Assembly: GCF_030317035.1 (NCBI RefSeq)
Contig: NZ_JASZYK010000016.1
Coordinates: 1-64,000 of the forward strand
Length of the DNA stretch: 64,000 nt
Source of the DNA: Variovorax sp. J22G73
Lineage (GTDB): Bacteria; Pseudomonadota; Gammaproteobacteria; Burkholderiales; Burkholderiaceae_C
Reading direction: 5' to 3'
A program made the translations under genes and the position numbers. Shown here piece by piece: positions 8,421 to 16,139 of this stretch. Position 1 is the first letter of the stretch, and every line of letters starts with the position of its first letter. The notes beneath the pieces were generated by a model that had not been told where the DNA came from, searched no databases, and worked only from the letters and a program-made list of their open reading frames with translations.

Positions 8421-9226
8421 TGTTTTGCGTCCCTGGATTTGTTGGTGTCGGTGGTGTTGTTCGGGTCGTCCGTGTTTTCGGTACGGAGCTTCTGCAAGTC
8501 TTCGTTCTTCCACGCGCCCGTGTGGAACACGTAGCGCCGCTTCACGTTCTTCAACGCGGGCCAGGGCTCGCCGAGCAGCAGCCCGGCAGCATCGCGACAG
8601 GCCGCCACCGGCGCCTCGCCCGTGGCGGCCAGCCGCTGGCGAATGCGCGCAGATTCGGCCCCCATGCGGAAGTACATCGGCACCACCTCGTCGAGCAGGC
8701 CGGCCGGCAACCAAGGGTCGCCCACGCACCACGAGGCCAGCGCCGTGGCCGAGAGCCGCACGCGCGCGCGCATCGGCTGCAGGCGCTGCAGCAGCGCGAC
8801 GTAGGCCTCGCGCTGGCTGCGGCGCGCCTCGAAGTCCAGCTGCACCCACCCCGAGCGGCTGTGCGCCGCCGCATGGTCCAGCGCGGCGCCGATCGCCTGC
8901 TGCTGCGCCTCGTCGACGGGCGAGGGTGCGAGGTTGTCGAGCGAGACGTGCACCACCGGAATCAAGGTGACGCCCGGGGCAATGCGCAGCGGCCACTGGC
9001 GCCAGGCCGTGCGGCTCTGCGTGCCGCTCAGGCGCACCGTGGCGTGCAGGTAGGCGATGCCCGTGCCCGCGGGCGGCGAGGTGAAGAGCTGGGGGCGGTC
9101 CCACACCCAAAGCAGTGTTCGAGCGGGTTGCGAGGCCTGCGGCGGCAGCGCTTGCTGCGCTTGCTCCGCCATGGCCGCAGCTCCGGCCAGCAAGGCCAGC
9201 ACAGGCAGGGTGCCGCGAAGACGCAT
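8417..9226 (-). CDS. DUF3142-like exported protein
   Basis: 269 aa with an N-terminal signal peptide (LPVLALLAGAAAMAEQ). The body resembles DUF3142 proteins: LLWVWDRPQ near the start, then VQLDFEAR and a MYFRMG segment, as in (beta/alpha)-barrel, glycoside-hydrolase-like folds. Catalytic activity is not established. ATG 9226 is chosen because the signal peptide begins there; an extension upstream has no signal-like sequence. The Shine-Dalgarno is poor. It is first in the two-gene unit with the 826-aa exported protein, sharing an ATGA overlap. The C-terminus is Asn/Thr/Lys-rich and hydrophilic. Confidence 0.72.
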   Translation of the reverse strand: MRLRGTLPVLALLAGAAAMAEQAQQALPPQASQPARTLLWVWDRPQLFTSPPAGTGIAYLHATVRLSGTQSRTAWRQWPLRIAPGVTLIPVVHVSLDNLAPSPVDEAQQQAIGAALDHAAAHSRSGWVQLDFEARRSQREAYVALLQRLQPMRARVRLSATALASWCVGDPWLPAGLLDEVVPMYFRMGAESARIRQRLAATGEAPVAACRDAAGLLLGEPWPALKNVKRRYVFHTGAWKNEDLQKLRTENTDDPNNTTDTNKSRDAKQ

Positions 9227-9295
9227 GAAAGAGGGGAGGGTGGCGTGCAGGAAAGCCCGGCGAGCATAAACAAAATCGCCGGCAAAAATGCCAGC

Positions 9296-9332
9296 AAAAA
9301 AGCCGCCTGGCCCCGGGGGGCGCAAGCGGCTT
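9296..9332 (-). terminator. Rho-independent terminator of the Bug gene
   Basis: Read on the minus strand, AAGCCGC and GCGGCTT pair around a GC-rich loop and are followed by a run of T. On the plus strand the arms are 9300-9306 and 9326-9332, with A's at 9296-9301. It lies 40 bp past the stop of the Bug protein gene and separates it from the DUF3142 unit. Confidence 0.75.
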
Positions 9333-9371
9333 CGCGCGGCCTCGCGGCCGTGGATGCGGAAGGCGGCTGCG

Positions 9372-10346
9372 TCAGTCGGCGTACACGCCCGCGGCCTTGA
9401 TGATCGGGCCCCACTTGGCGATCTCGGCGGAGACGAACTTCTTGTGTTCCGCCGGCTGGGTGCGGCTGTCGGTGGTAATCACGGCGCCCAGCGCCTCTTC
9501 ACGCTTGATGAAGCCCGGGTCCTTCATGGCCGCGGTGATGGCGTCGTTGAGCTTCTTCAGCACCGGCGCGGGCGTGCCCTTGGGCGCGTACACGCCGTGC
9601 CAGATCGAGACCTCGAAGCCCTTCACGCCCGACTCGTCCAGCGTGGGCAGGTCTTTCAGCGCGGGCGTGGTCAGGCGCTTGGCGGTGGTGACGGCATAGG
9701 CCTTCACCTTCTTGGCCTCGATCTGCGAGGTGGTGTTGGTGGTCTGGTCGCACAGCAGGTCGATCTGGCCGCCCAGCAGGTCGGCGATGGCCGGGGCCGT
9801 GCCCTTGTAGGGAACGGGCGTCATCTCGACCTTCAGCGCGCTCTGGAACAGCAGGCCGCACAGGTGCGACGCGGCGCCCAGGCCGGCGTTGCCCAGGTTG
9901 ATCTTGCCCTTGTTGGCCGCGATCCAGGCGGTCAGTTCCTTGTAGTTGTTGGCCGGCAGCGTGGGCTTGCCGATGAGCGTCATCGGCACTTCGTTGACCA
10001 TGCCCAGGTACTCGAAGTCGGTTTCCACGTTGAAGGGCAGCTTGCGGTACAGCGCCGGCATGGTGGACATGCCGATGTGGTTCAGCAGCAGCGTGTAGCC
10101 GTCGGGGTTGGCGCGCGCCACCTTGGCCGTGCCGATGGAACTGCCCGCGCCCGCGGTGTTGTCCACCACGATGGTCGTGCCCAGCGTCTTCTGCATGGCT
10201 TCGGCCAGGTCGCGCGCCACGCGGTCGGTCGGGCCGCCGGCCGCGAAAGGCACCACCAGCGTGACGGTCTTGCCCGCCGGAAAGTCCTGGGCGTGGGCAC
10301 CGACGGCTGCGGCGGCAATCGCCGCGAGGGCGAACAGTTTCTTCAT
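9372..10346 (-). CDS. Bug/TctC-family periplasmic solute-binding protein
   Basis: 324-aa tripartite tricarboxylate transporter-type receptor. A signal peptide ends at AHA-Q (about residue 19). Family hallmarks are VTLVVPFAAGGPTDRVAR, VVDNTAGAGSSIGTAKVARANPDGYTLL and the PYKGTAPAIADLLGGQIDL segment. Such proteins bind carboxylates or aromatic acids in the periplasm. Betaproteobacteria carry many orphans without TctAB membrane subunits, and none is adjacent here. CGGAGA lies upstream of ATG 10346. The gene is monocistronic, with its own terminator at 9296-9332. The ligand cannot be deduced. Confidence 0.92.
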   Translation of the reverse strand: MKKLFALAAIAAAAVGAHAQDFPAGKTVTLVVPFAAGGPTDRVARDLAEAMQKTLGTTIVVDNTAGAGSSIGTAKVARANPDGYTLLLNHIGMSTMPALYRKLPFNVETDFEYLGMVNEVPMTLIGKPTLPANNYKELTAWIAANKGKINLGNAGLGAASHLCGLLFQSALKVEMTPVPYKGTAPAIADLLGGQIDLLCDQTTNTTSQIEAKKVKAYAVTTAKRLTTPALKDLPTLDESGVKGFEVSIWHGVYAPKGTPAPVLKKLNDAITAAMKDPGFIKREEALGAVITTDSRTQPAEHKKFVSAEIAKWGPIIKAAGVYAD

Positions 10347-10669
10347 GTCGTCTCCGAGAGGGGGTAAAAATGGCCGCGATCTTAAGGGCTGACTGGAGCC
10401 TGACCTATACCCAATAGCCCTTAGGCGAGCGGCGGGATTCGCGCGGCGGCCCGGGCCCGCGCGGGGCGCGAAAGAACCGCTGACCGAGCGGTTTTTCGCT
10501 CGGGCCGTGGCACTTCTTGCGCACCCGTCTGCCCGTCGTTCAGCCCGTCGGTCTGCCCGTCGACTTGTCCGACAAACGGACCCGACGCAGGACGATGCGG
10601 CCGTGCCGCGCAGCCCTTAGGGTGGGTCTTCATTGCCCGTTTTTCTGCAACCCCATGGAGATCCCACAC
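10347..10669. promoter_or_regulatory. 323-bp divergent region between the Bug and PfpI genes
   Basis: No convincing gene. It holds a spaced dyad, TAAGGGCT (10383-10390) and AGCCCTTA (10416-10423), just upstream of the Bug gene. A third AGCCCTTAG is at 10612-10620, near the PfpI gene. The two overlapping hairpins at 10475-10503 are annotated separately. The repeated AGCCCTTAG sites could bind one regulator serving both genes. Confidence 0.4.
10475..10503 (+). terminator. Terminator hairpin with an overlapping alternative hairpin
   Basis: AACCGCT (10475-10481) pairs with AGCGGTT (10487-10493) and runs into T's to 10496, a textbook intrinsic terminator on the plus strand. CCGAGCG (10484-10490) can instead pair with CGCTCGG (10497-10503), which would break the terminator. 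No plus-strand gene lies upstream, so the terminator would act on a leader of the PfpI gene or on a small RNA. Confidence 0.5.
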
Positions 10670-11239
10670 ATGCCCACCACCTCCTCTTGCCTTGACGGAA
10701 TGAAGGTCGCCATCCTCGTGGCCGACGGCTTCGAGCAGGTCGAGCTGACCGAGCCGCGCAAGGCGCTGGACGGCGCCGGCGCGCACACGCAGATCGTTTC
10801 GCCGGCCGACGGCCGCGTTCGCGGCTGGAAGCACCACGACCCGGCCGACAGCTTCGAGGTCGACGTGCCGCTGAAGAGCGCCAACCCCGACGACTTCGAT
10901 GCACTGCTGCTGCCCGGCGGCGTGGTCAACCCCGACACGCTGCGCATCGACGAGAAGGCTGTCGCCTTCGTGCGTGCCTTCGTGGAAGCGGGCAAGCCCA
11001 TTGCGGCGATCTGCCACGGGCCGTGGACGCTCATCGACGCGGGCGGCGTCAAGGGCCGCAAGCTGACCTCGTGGCCCTCACTGCGCGCCGACCTGCAGAA
11101 CGCGGGCGCGCAGTGGAGCGACGCCGAGGTGGTGGTCGATCACACCCTGGTGACCAGCCGCAAGCCCGACGACCTGCCGGCCTTCAACCGCGAGATGACG
11201 AAGCTCTTCGAAGTGGCGCACGAGGCGGAGCTGCACTGA
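10670..11239 (+). CDS. PfpI/DJ-1-family protein
   Basis: 189-aa cytoplasmic member of the PfpI/YhbO branch of the DJ-1 superfamily (glyoxalase III, deglycase or protease-like). The conserved Glu lies in DGFEQVELTEP and the nucleophilic Cys elbow is AAICHGPWTLID. FDALLLPGGVVNPD and TSWPSLRADLQNAG are typical. I choose ATG 10670 because GGAG at 10657-10660 is then ideally spaced; ATG 10655 contains that Shine-Dalgarno. The 3' end overlaps the convergent HTH-citrate synthase gene by 56 bp. Its leader may be controlled by the hairpins at 10475-10503. A stress or aldehyde-detoxification role is likely but unproven. Confidence 0.88.
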   Translation: MPTTSSCLDGMKVAILVADGFEQVELTEPRKALDGAGAHTQIVSPADGRVRGWKHHDPADSFEVDVPLKSANPDDFDALLLPGGVVNPDTLRIDEKAVAFVRAFVEAGKPIAAICHGPWTLIDAGGVKGRKLTSWPSLRADLQNAGAQWSDAEVVVDHTLVTSRKPDDLPAFNREMTKLFEVAHEAELH

Positions 11240-12479
11240 CCGCTGGAGCCGCAGGGCCCAGTGCCGCCGGTCCCGTGTAGCGGGCGCGCGGCCGTATCAG
11301 CTGGCCCGCCGCCTGCTGTTCCAGCACATGGGCGGTCCAGCCGACCGTGCGCGCGAGCGCGAACAGCGTGAGCGGCGCGCCGGCCGGCAGCTTGTGCACG
11401 GCCGCGAGGGCGGCCAGCGCGAAGTCGATGTTCACGGCCTCGCCCAGCAGCCGTTCGCCCACATCGCGCAACTCGGCGAACGACGCGGGCAGTTCGATGT
11501 TCGCCAGCAGCGCGTTGCAGCGCACGTCGCCGTTGGCGTACAGCGGATGCCCGAAGGCGGCGAGCGGCCGGTCGTGCGCCAGCCATTCGCGCACCGCGGC
11601 CTCGGTGCCGATGGCCGTGGCGTTGCGCATCAGGGCCTGCACCGCGGCGGCGGCGCCGCCATGCAGCGGGCCCGTCAACGTCGAAAGACCCGTGAGCAGG
11701 CACGCCGCCACCGAGGCGCCCGTTGATGCCGTCACGCGCGCCGCGAAGGTCGATGCGTTGAGCTCGTGGTCGGCCAGCAGCACCAGCGCGCGGCGCAGGT
11801 CGTCGGCGGCGCGCGGGCGGCGCCATGCCGACGCGATGCGAAGGTGCATTGGCATTGGCATCGGCAGCGGCAGCGGCAGCGGTGTGGTGCGAGAGGGCGC
11901 GGGGCCGAGCAGCGCATCGGCCAGCGTGCCGATCACCTCCGCGGCTTCCGCCTGCAGCACGGCGCGTGAGCGGCCGCGCGTGGGCAGGTCGGTGGCGGCG
12001 CGCGATGCCAGCGCGACCAGCCCGGCCTGCAGCGGCAGCGTGTTTTTCGGTGCCGATGCGGTTGCCAGTGCCGGTGCCGATGCCTTGATGTGCGCGCGCG
12101 AAACGAAGCCCGGCGCCGCGCTGTCCCACAGCACCCCCGCGGCTTCTTCGAGCGTGGCGTGCGCGGCCAGTTCGCACGCGTCCTGCCCGCGGTACAGCAA
12201 CCGGCCCTCGGCCACCGTCGACACGCCCGAGGCCAGCACCGGCTCGCCCCACTGGATGGCTTCGCTCGCCACCGTCTCGCTGCTGCGCCGGCCGCGCGTG
12301 CGCGCCGCGACGCGCTGCACGTCGTCGCGGTGGTAGAGGCTGCGGCGCGGGTCGGCGGCGTCGGGCTTGGCGCGGATGCGCCCGCGGCTCACGCTGGCAT
12401 AGAGCGTTTGCGGGCGCACCTGCATCAGCGCGAGGGCGTCGGCGGCGGGCAGCCACAGCGGTGCTTGGGTCGATGTCAT
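11184..12479 (-). CDS. Citrate synthase homologue with N-terminal HTH
   Basis: 431 aa. Residues about 10-60 form an HTH_17/MerR-like domain (LPAADALALMQVRPQTLYASVSRGRIRAK...LYHRDDVQRV). The rest is a citrate synthase fold. His contexts DHELNASTFAARV, PLHGG and AFGH are kept, and NIDF retains the catalytic Asp. The usual GHRxYxxxDPRA region reads GHPLYANGDVRC, losing the Arg after the His and altering the DPR citrate contact. A low-complexity Pro-Leu/Pro-Met stretch from short repeats (about 11849-11883) is inserted. The C-terminus overlaps the PfpI gene by 56 bp. It is divergent from a second citrate synthase, with a 12-bp palindrome between. It may be a regulatory or bifunctional paralogue rather than a TCA enzyme. 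Confidence 0.82.
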   Translation of the reverse strand: MTSTQAPLWLPAADALALMQVRPQTLYASVSRGRIRAKPDAADPRRSLYHRDDVQRVAARTRGRRSSETVASEAIQWGEPVLASGVSTVAEGRLLYRGQDACELAAHATLEEAAGVLWDSAAPGFVSRAHIKASAPALATASAPKNTLPLQAGLVALASRAATDLPTRGRSRAVLQAEAAEVIGTLADALLGPAPSRTTPLPLPLPMPMPMHLRIASAWRRPRAADDLRRALVLLADHELNASTFAARVTASTGASVAACLLTGLSTLTGPLHGGAAAAVQALMRNATAIGTEAAVREWLAHDRPLAAFGHPLYANGDVRCNALLANIELPASFAELRDVGERLLGEAVNIDFALAALAAVHKLPAGAPLTLFALARTVGWTAHVLEQQAAGQLIRPRARYTGPAALGPAAPAVSAAPPRAPLRRASSSRG

Positions 12480-12498
12480 GTTGACAGAATAGATCAAG

Positions 12499-12510
12499 AT
12501 TGACGTCAAT
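12499..12510. promoter_or_regulatory. Perfect palindrome ATTGACGTCAAT, candidate operator
   Basis: A perfect 12-bp dyad between the two divergent citrate synthase starts. A related TTGACAGAAT lies at 12481-12490, making a pair of TTGAC half-sites. The HTH domain of the adjacent citrate synthase homologue is the obvious candidate binder, but this is inference. Confidence 0.5.
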
Positions 12511-12558
12511 GTCCGTGTGGCCAGAATCGGGTTCATCGTGAACACAGGAGCAAAGACG

Positions 12559-13683
12559 ATGAACGACGACGATGGCAGCCTCGAAGGCGTGGTGGCTGCG
12601 CGCACGGTGCTGTCCGAGGTGGACGGCGAGGCCGGGCGGCTGGTGATTCGCGGGCACGAGCTCGACGAGATCGCGCAGCGCTGGCGCTACGAAGACGTGG
12701 TGGCGCTGCTGTTCGAGGGCTTCTTCGACACACTGCCGCCGCAAGACGGCCTGCGCGCCGCCATCGGCCGCGCGCGCCGCGAAGCCTTCGAGCGGCTGCA
12801 GCCCAACGACGACGCGGTGTTGCGCCGCATGCCGCCCATCGAGGCGGTGCGCGCGCTGATGGCGCGCCTGCCCGATGGCGACGACCTGCCCACCGCCCTG
12901 CGCCTGCTGGCCGCGCCCGCGGTCTACACCGCCGCGGTCATGCGCTGGCGGCTGGGGGTGCAGGCGCTGCCGCCCGACGAGTCGCTGCCGCACGCGGCCG
13001 ACATGCTGCGCATGCTGCACGGCCGCGCGCCCACGCCGGTGCAGGCCGCGGCGCTCGACACCTACCTCGTCACCGTGTGCGACCACGGCCTGAACGCCTC
13101 GACCTTTGCCGCGCGCGTGGTGGCCTCGACCGGCGCGGGGCTCGCCTCGGCCGTGCTGGCCGGCATCAGCGCGCTCAAGGGCCCGCTGCACGGCGGCGCG
13201 CCGGGCCCGGTGCTCGATGCGCTCGACGCCATCGGCACCGCCGCCAACGCGCGCGCCTGGCTCGAGGAGGCGGTGGCCGGCGGCCAGCGGCTGATGGGCT
13301 TCGGCCACCGCATCTACCGCGTGCGCGATCCGCGCGCCGATGCGCTGAAGGGCGCGCTGCGCAAGCTCGGGGCCGAGGGCAGCGTGAACGCGGCGCGCTT
13401 CGAGCTCGCCGAAGCCGCCGAGCAGGCCGCGCTCGCCATCCTGCGCGAGAAGAAGCCCGGCCGCGCGCTGGAAACCAACGTGGAGTTCTACACCGCGCTG
13501 CTGCTGGAGGCGCTGGGCTTCGGCCGCGAGAGCTTCACCTGCGTGTTCGCCGCGGGCCGTGTCGGCGGCTGGCTGGCGCATGCGCGCGAGCAGGTGAAGA
13601 AGGGGCGGCTGATTCGCCCGCAGTCGGTGTACGTCGGCCCCGCGCCCCGAAAGACGGAGGGCGAAGCCGCACTCGCGCACTGA
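12559..13683 (+). CDS. Citrate synthase/methylcitrate synthase homologue
   Basis: 374 aa without HTH. It would condense an acyl-CoA with oxaloacetate in the cytoplasm. His176 (DHGLNAST), His211 (PLHGG) and His250 in GFGHRIYRVRDPRA match the catalytic and binding residues of the family. The position of the catalytic Asp in NVDFY is Glu309 (NVEFY). ATG 12559 has CAGGAG at 12545-12550. It is divergent from the HTH-bearing paralogue, with 79 bp between starts. The paralogue keeps the Asp but has lost the DPR motif, so each protein deviates at a different site. Whether Glu309 is a subfamily trait cannot be told from one sequence. Confidence 0.86.
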   Translation: MNDDDGSLEGVVAARTVLSEVDGEAGRLVIRGHELDEIAQRWRYEDVVALLFEGFFDTLPPQDGLRAAIGRARREAFERLQPNDDAVLRRMPPIEAVRALMARLPDGDDLPTALRLLAAPAVYTAAVMRWRLGVQALPPDESLPHAADMLRMLHGRAPTPVQAAALDTYLVTVCDHGLNASTFAARVVASTGAGLASAVLAGISALKGPLHGGAPGPVLDALDAIGTAANARAWLEEAVAGGQRLMGFGHRIYRVRDPRADALKGALRKLGAEGSVNAARFELAEAAEQAALAILREKKPGRALETNVEFYTALLLEALGFGRESFTCVFAAGRVGGWLAHAREQVKKGRLIRPQSVYVGPAPRKTEGEAALAH

Positions 13684-13689
13684 ACCTAC

Positions 13690-13705
13690 ACGGCGCGCGC
13701 GCCGT
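13690..13705. repeat. 16-bp perfect GC palindrome
   Basis: ACGGCGCGCGCGCCGT follows the citrate synthase stop. It could form a cruciform or a weak terminator stem but has no loop or T-tract. Confidence 0.35.
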
Positions 13706-13771
13706 CATCCGATACCCTCGCTGGGTTCGCGTGCCCCTGCGGCACGCCTGATTCAAAGCGAAAGTATTCCT

Positions 13772-14833
13772 ATGTCGGCGACCCCTTCCTACGTGCGCGC
13801 ACTGCGCCTGCCCCGCGACTTCGCGCTCATCGCGGTGGGGCTGGACGCGGCGATGTTCGTCATCAACATGGCCTTGCTGCTGGTGCCGTCCAGGCCGGAG
13901 TCCGAGCAGCTGCGCAGCGCCTACGCCACGCCCGACGTGTGGGTGACGCTGCTCATCGGCATGGTCATGTCGTGGACGCTGGTTTCCACGCTGGCGTGGA
14001 GCCACGGCCGCAGCGCGCTCGAACGCATGGGCATGGCCCGCGTGGCGCTGGCGCACGACGCGCGGCTGCGCTTCGGCGGCGTGTGGGTGCTGGTGATGGT
14101 GCTGAACTACTACGCGCTGACGCCGCTGTTCTACGAGCTGCAGGTGATGTTCATGCCGGGCGGCCGCTTCGAGGATGCCTTCGCGTACTCGCCGCGCGTG
14201 TACATGGGCGTGGCGATGCTGCTGCAGTCGCTGGTGCAGCTGGTGGTGCTCGTGCTGGGCGTGTGGCTGGCGGCGTGGATCGCGCTGGCGAAGAGCCGGG
14301 TGGCGAACGCGAGCGTGCCGCGCATGGAGGCGCTCGATGCCGGGGAGGCTGTCGCCGTCGATGCGCCCGAGGCCCTCGGCGTGCCACCGCGCCGCGCCGT
14401 CGCCCTGGTGGTCGCCGCCATGTTTTCCGCGCTGCAGCTCTGGGGCAGCCTGGCCGCGGCCCGCTGGGCCTTTCCGGCACCGGGCTTGAGCGTCGTGGTG
14501 CTGCTGCTGACCTGGGGTCTGCCGCTGGTGGTGGGCTTCGCGCTGGCCTGGTGGGGTGCATGGCTGGGCACCCGGCCGGGAACATTTCCCGCGCTGCCCG
14601 CGGTGCGCCCGTTCAGGGCCGTGGCCGCGGGCGTGCTGTCGTTCGCGCTGGTGCAGGTGGGCTGCATCGTCATCGCGCTGGCATGGCTGTTCCTAGCGGC
14701 GAAGGCGTCGTTCAGCTTCTACAGCGGCGGCGGCATCGTCGGCTTCGTGCTGGCGCTGGTGCTGGTCTACATGGCGCTGGTGATGACGCTGGCGCGCTCC
14801 GTCACGCGCCGGCTCTACAAGAACAGCCTGTAG
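13772..14833 (+). CDS. Eight-helix integral membrane protein, unknown function
   Basis: 353 aa. Hydrophobic segments lie near residues 18-38, 57-76, 100-121, 146-171, 210-230, 236-260, 276-300 and 312-335. The first and last four are separated by a charged cytoplasmic-looking stretch (SRVANASVPRMEALDAGEAVAVDAPEALG positions, ~175-205). I do not recognise the family and see no transporter signature. The gene stands alone: an 88-bp gap follows the citrate synthase gene, and it ends 9 bp from the convergent PaaK-like gene. Confidence 0.65.
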   Translation: MSATPSYVRALRLPRDFALIAVGLDAAMFVINMALLLVPSRPESEQLRSAYATPDVWVTLLIGMVMSWTLVSTLAWSHGRSALERMGMARVALAHDARLRFGGVWVLVMVLNYYALTPLFYELQVMFMPGGRFEDAFAYSPRVYMGVAMLLQSLVQLVVLVLGVWLAAWIALAKSRVANASVPRMEALDAGEAVAVDAPEALGVPPRRAVALVVAAMFSALQLWGSLAAARWAFPAPGLSVVVLLLTWGLPLVVGFALAWWGAWLGTRPGTFPALPAVRPFRAVAAGVLSFALVQVGCIVIALAWLFLAAKASFSFYSGGGIVGFVLALVLVYMALVMTLARSVTRRLYKNSL

Positions 14834-14842
14834 CCGCTGCTG

Positions 14843-16090
14843 CTACTTGTAGCTGCGCGCGTCCTCGATCACCTTGCCGTCGTTGGGCAGGCTGCCCGGC
14901 GCCACCTGCTCGATGGTGGCGCGCAGCTTGGTCACCTCGCGCGCCGCGTCGGCAATGCGCGCGTCCAGCCCTTCGGGGGCGCTCGCGCATTCGATCTTCA
15001 GCGTCATGCGGTCGTCGCCCATCTCGCCCGACACCACCAGCCGCGCGCGCTGCACTTCCGGAAAGCGCCGCACCACGTCGGCCACCTGCGAGGGGTGCAC
15101 GAACATGCCGCGCACCTTGGTGGTCTGGTCGGCGCGGCCGAGCCAGCCCTTGATGCGCTTGTTGGTGCGGCCCGTGGGGCAGGTGCCCGCCAGCACCGCG
15201 GAAAGGTCGCCCGTGCCGAAGCGCACCAGCGGGTAGTCGGGGTTGAAGGTGGTCACCACCACCTCGCCGACCTCGCCGTCGGGCACCGGGTCGCCGGTGC
15301 CGGGCCGCACGATCTCTACCAGCACGCCCTCGTCGATCACCAGCCCTTCGCGCGCCGTGGTTTCGTAGGCGATGAGGCCCAGGTCGGCGGTGGCGTAGCA
15401 CTGCGTGCCCTGCACGCCGTGCGCGGCAATCCAGTCGTGCAGGCTGGGCGGAAAAGCCTCGCCCGACACCAGCGCCTTGGTGAGCGAGGGCAGCTTCAGC
15501 CCTTTCTCCTCGGCCTTCTCCAGCAGTATCTTCAGGAAGCTCGGCGTGCCGGCATAGCCTTCGGGCTTGAGGTCGACCATGGCCTCGAGCTGCTGTTCGG
15601 TCTGGCCGGTGCCGCCCGCGAACACGGTGCAGCCCATGGCGCGCGCGCCGCTTTCCATGATCGAGCCCGCGGGCGTCATGTGGTAGCTGAAGCTGTTGTG
15701 AATGAGCTCGCCGTTCCTGAAGCCCGCGGCGTGCAGCGCACGCGCGGTGCGCCAGTAGTCGCGCGCCTCGCCCTCGGGCTCGTAGATGGTGCCGGGGCTG
15801 GCGAACACGCGCGGCATGCGCGCGCCGCGCCCGATCGAAGAGAAGCCGCCGAACGGATCGTCCTCGCGCCTGGCCTTCTGCAGTTCGAGCAATTCCGACT
15901 TGCGCGTGACCGGCAGCCTGGCGAGCGCTTCGCGCGTCGTGACGTCCGCGGGCTTCACGCCGTCGAGGATCTTCGTGAACGCGGGTGCGGCGGTCTGGGC
16001 CTGCGCGACCTGCCGGGGCAGTGCGGCGAGCAGGTCGCGTTCGCGTTCGGCGGGGTCACGGATTTCTAGGTTGTCGTAGTGGTCGGTCAT
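14843..16090 (-). CDS. PaaK-like phenylacetate-CoA ligase family protein
   Basis: 415 aa, adenylate-forming fold of the short PaaK type. Recognisable stretches are LPVTRKSELLELQ near the N-terminus, LVSGEAFPPSLHDWI, VVVTTFNPDYPLVRFGTGDLS and IKGWLGRADQTTKVRGMFVHPSQV, the last being the C-terminal hinge. The phosphate-binding loop, SSSGTTGKPT in PaaK, is here ASPGTIYEPEG, lacking the Thr-Thr-Gly core and Lys. The Y-x-x-TE motif is replaced by YATADLGLIAYET. It may use a different chemistry or be a specialised subfamily. It is last in the leftward LIV-type ABC operon, 49 bp after livF, so it may activate the imported acid. Confidence 0.8.
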   Translation of the reverse strand: MTDHYDNLEIRDPAERERDLLAALPRQVAQAQTAAPAFTKILDGVKPADVTTREALARLPVTRKSELLELQKARREDDPFGGFSSIGRGARMPRVFASPGTIYEPEGEARDYWRTARALHAAGFRNGELIHNSFSYHMTPAGSIMESGARAMGCTVFAGGTGQTEQQLEAMVDLKPEGYAGTPSFLKILLEKAEEKGLKLPSLTKALVSGEAFPPSLHDWIAAHGVQGTQCYATADLGLIAYETTAREGLVIDEGVLVEIVRPGTGDPVPDGEVGEVVVTTFNPDYPLVRFGTGDLSAVLAGTCPTGRTNKRIKGWLGRADQTTKVRGMFVHPSQVADVVRRFPEVQRARLVVSGEMGDDRMTLKIECASAPEGLDARIADAAREVTKLRATIEQVAPGSLPNDGKVIEDARSYK

Positions 16091-16139
16091 GTCCGTACCC
16101 TTGGTCTTTCAGTTCGGTCTTGCGACGCGGGTGCACCCA

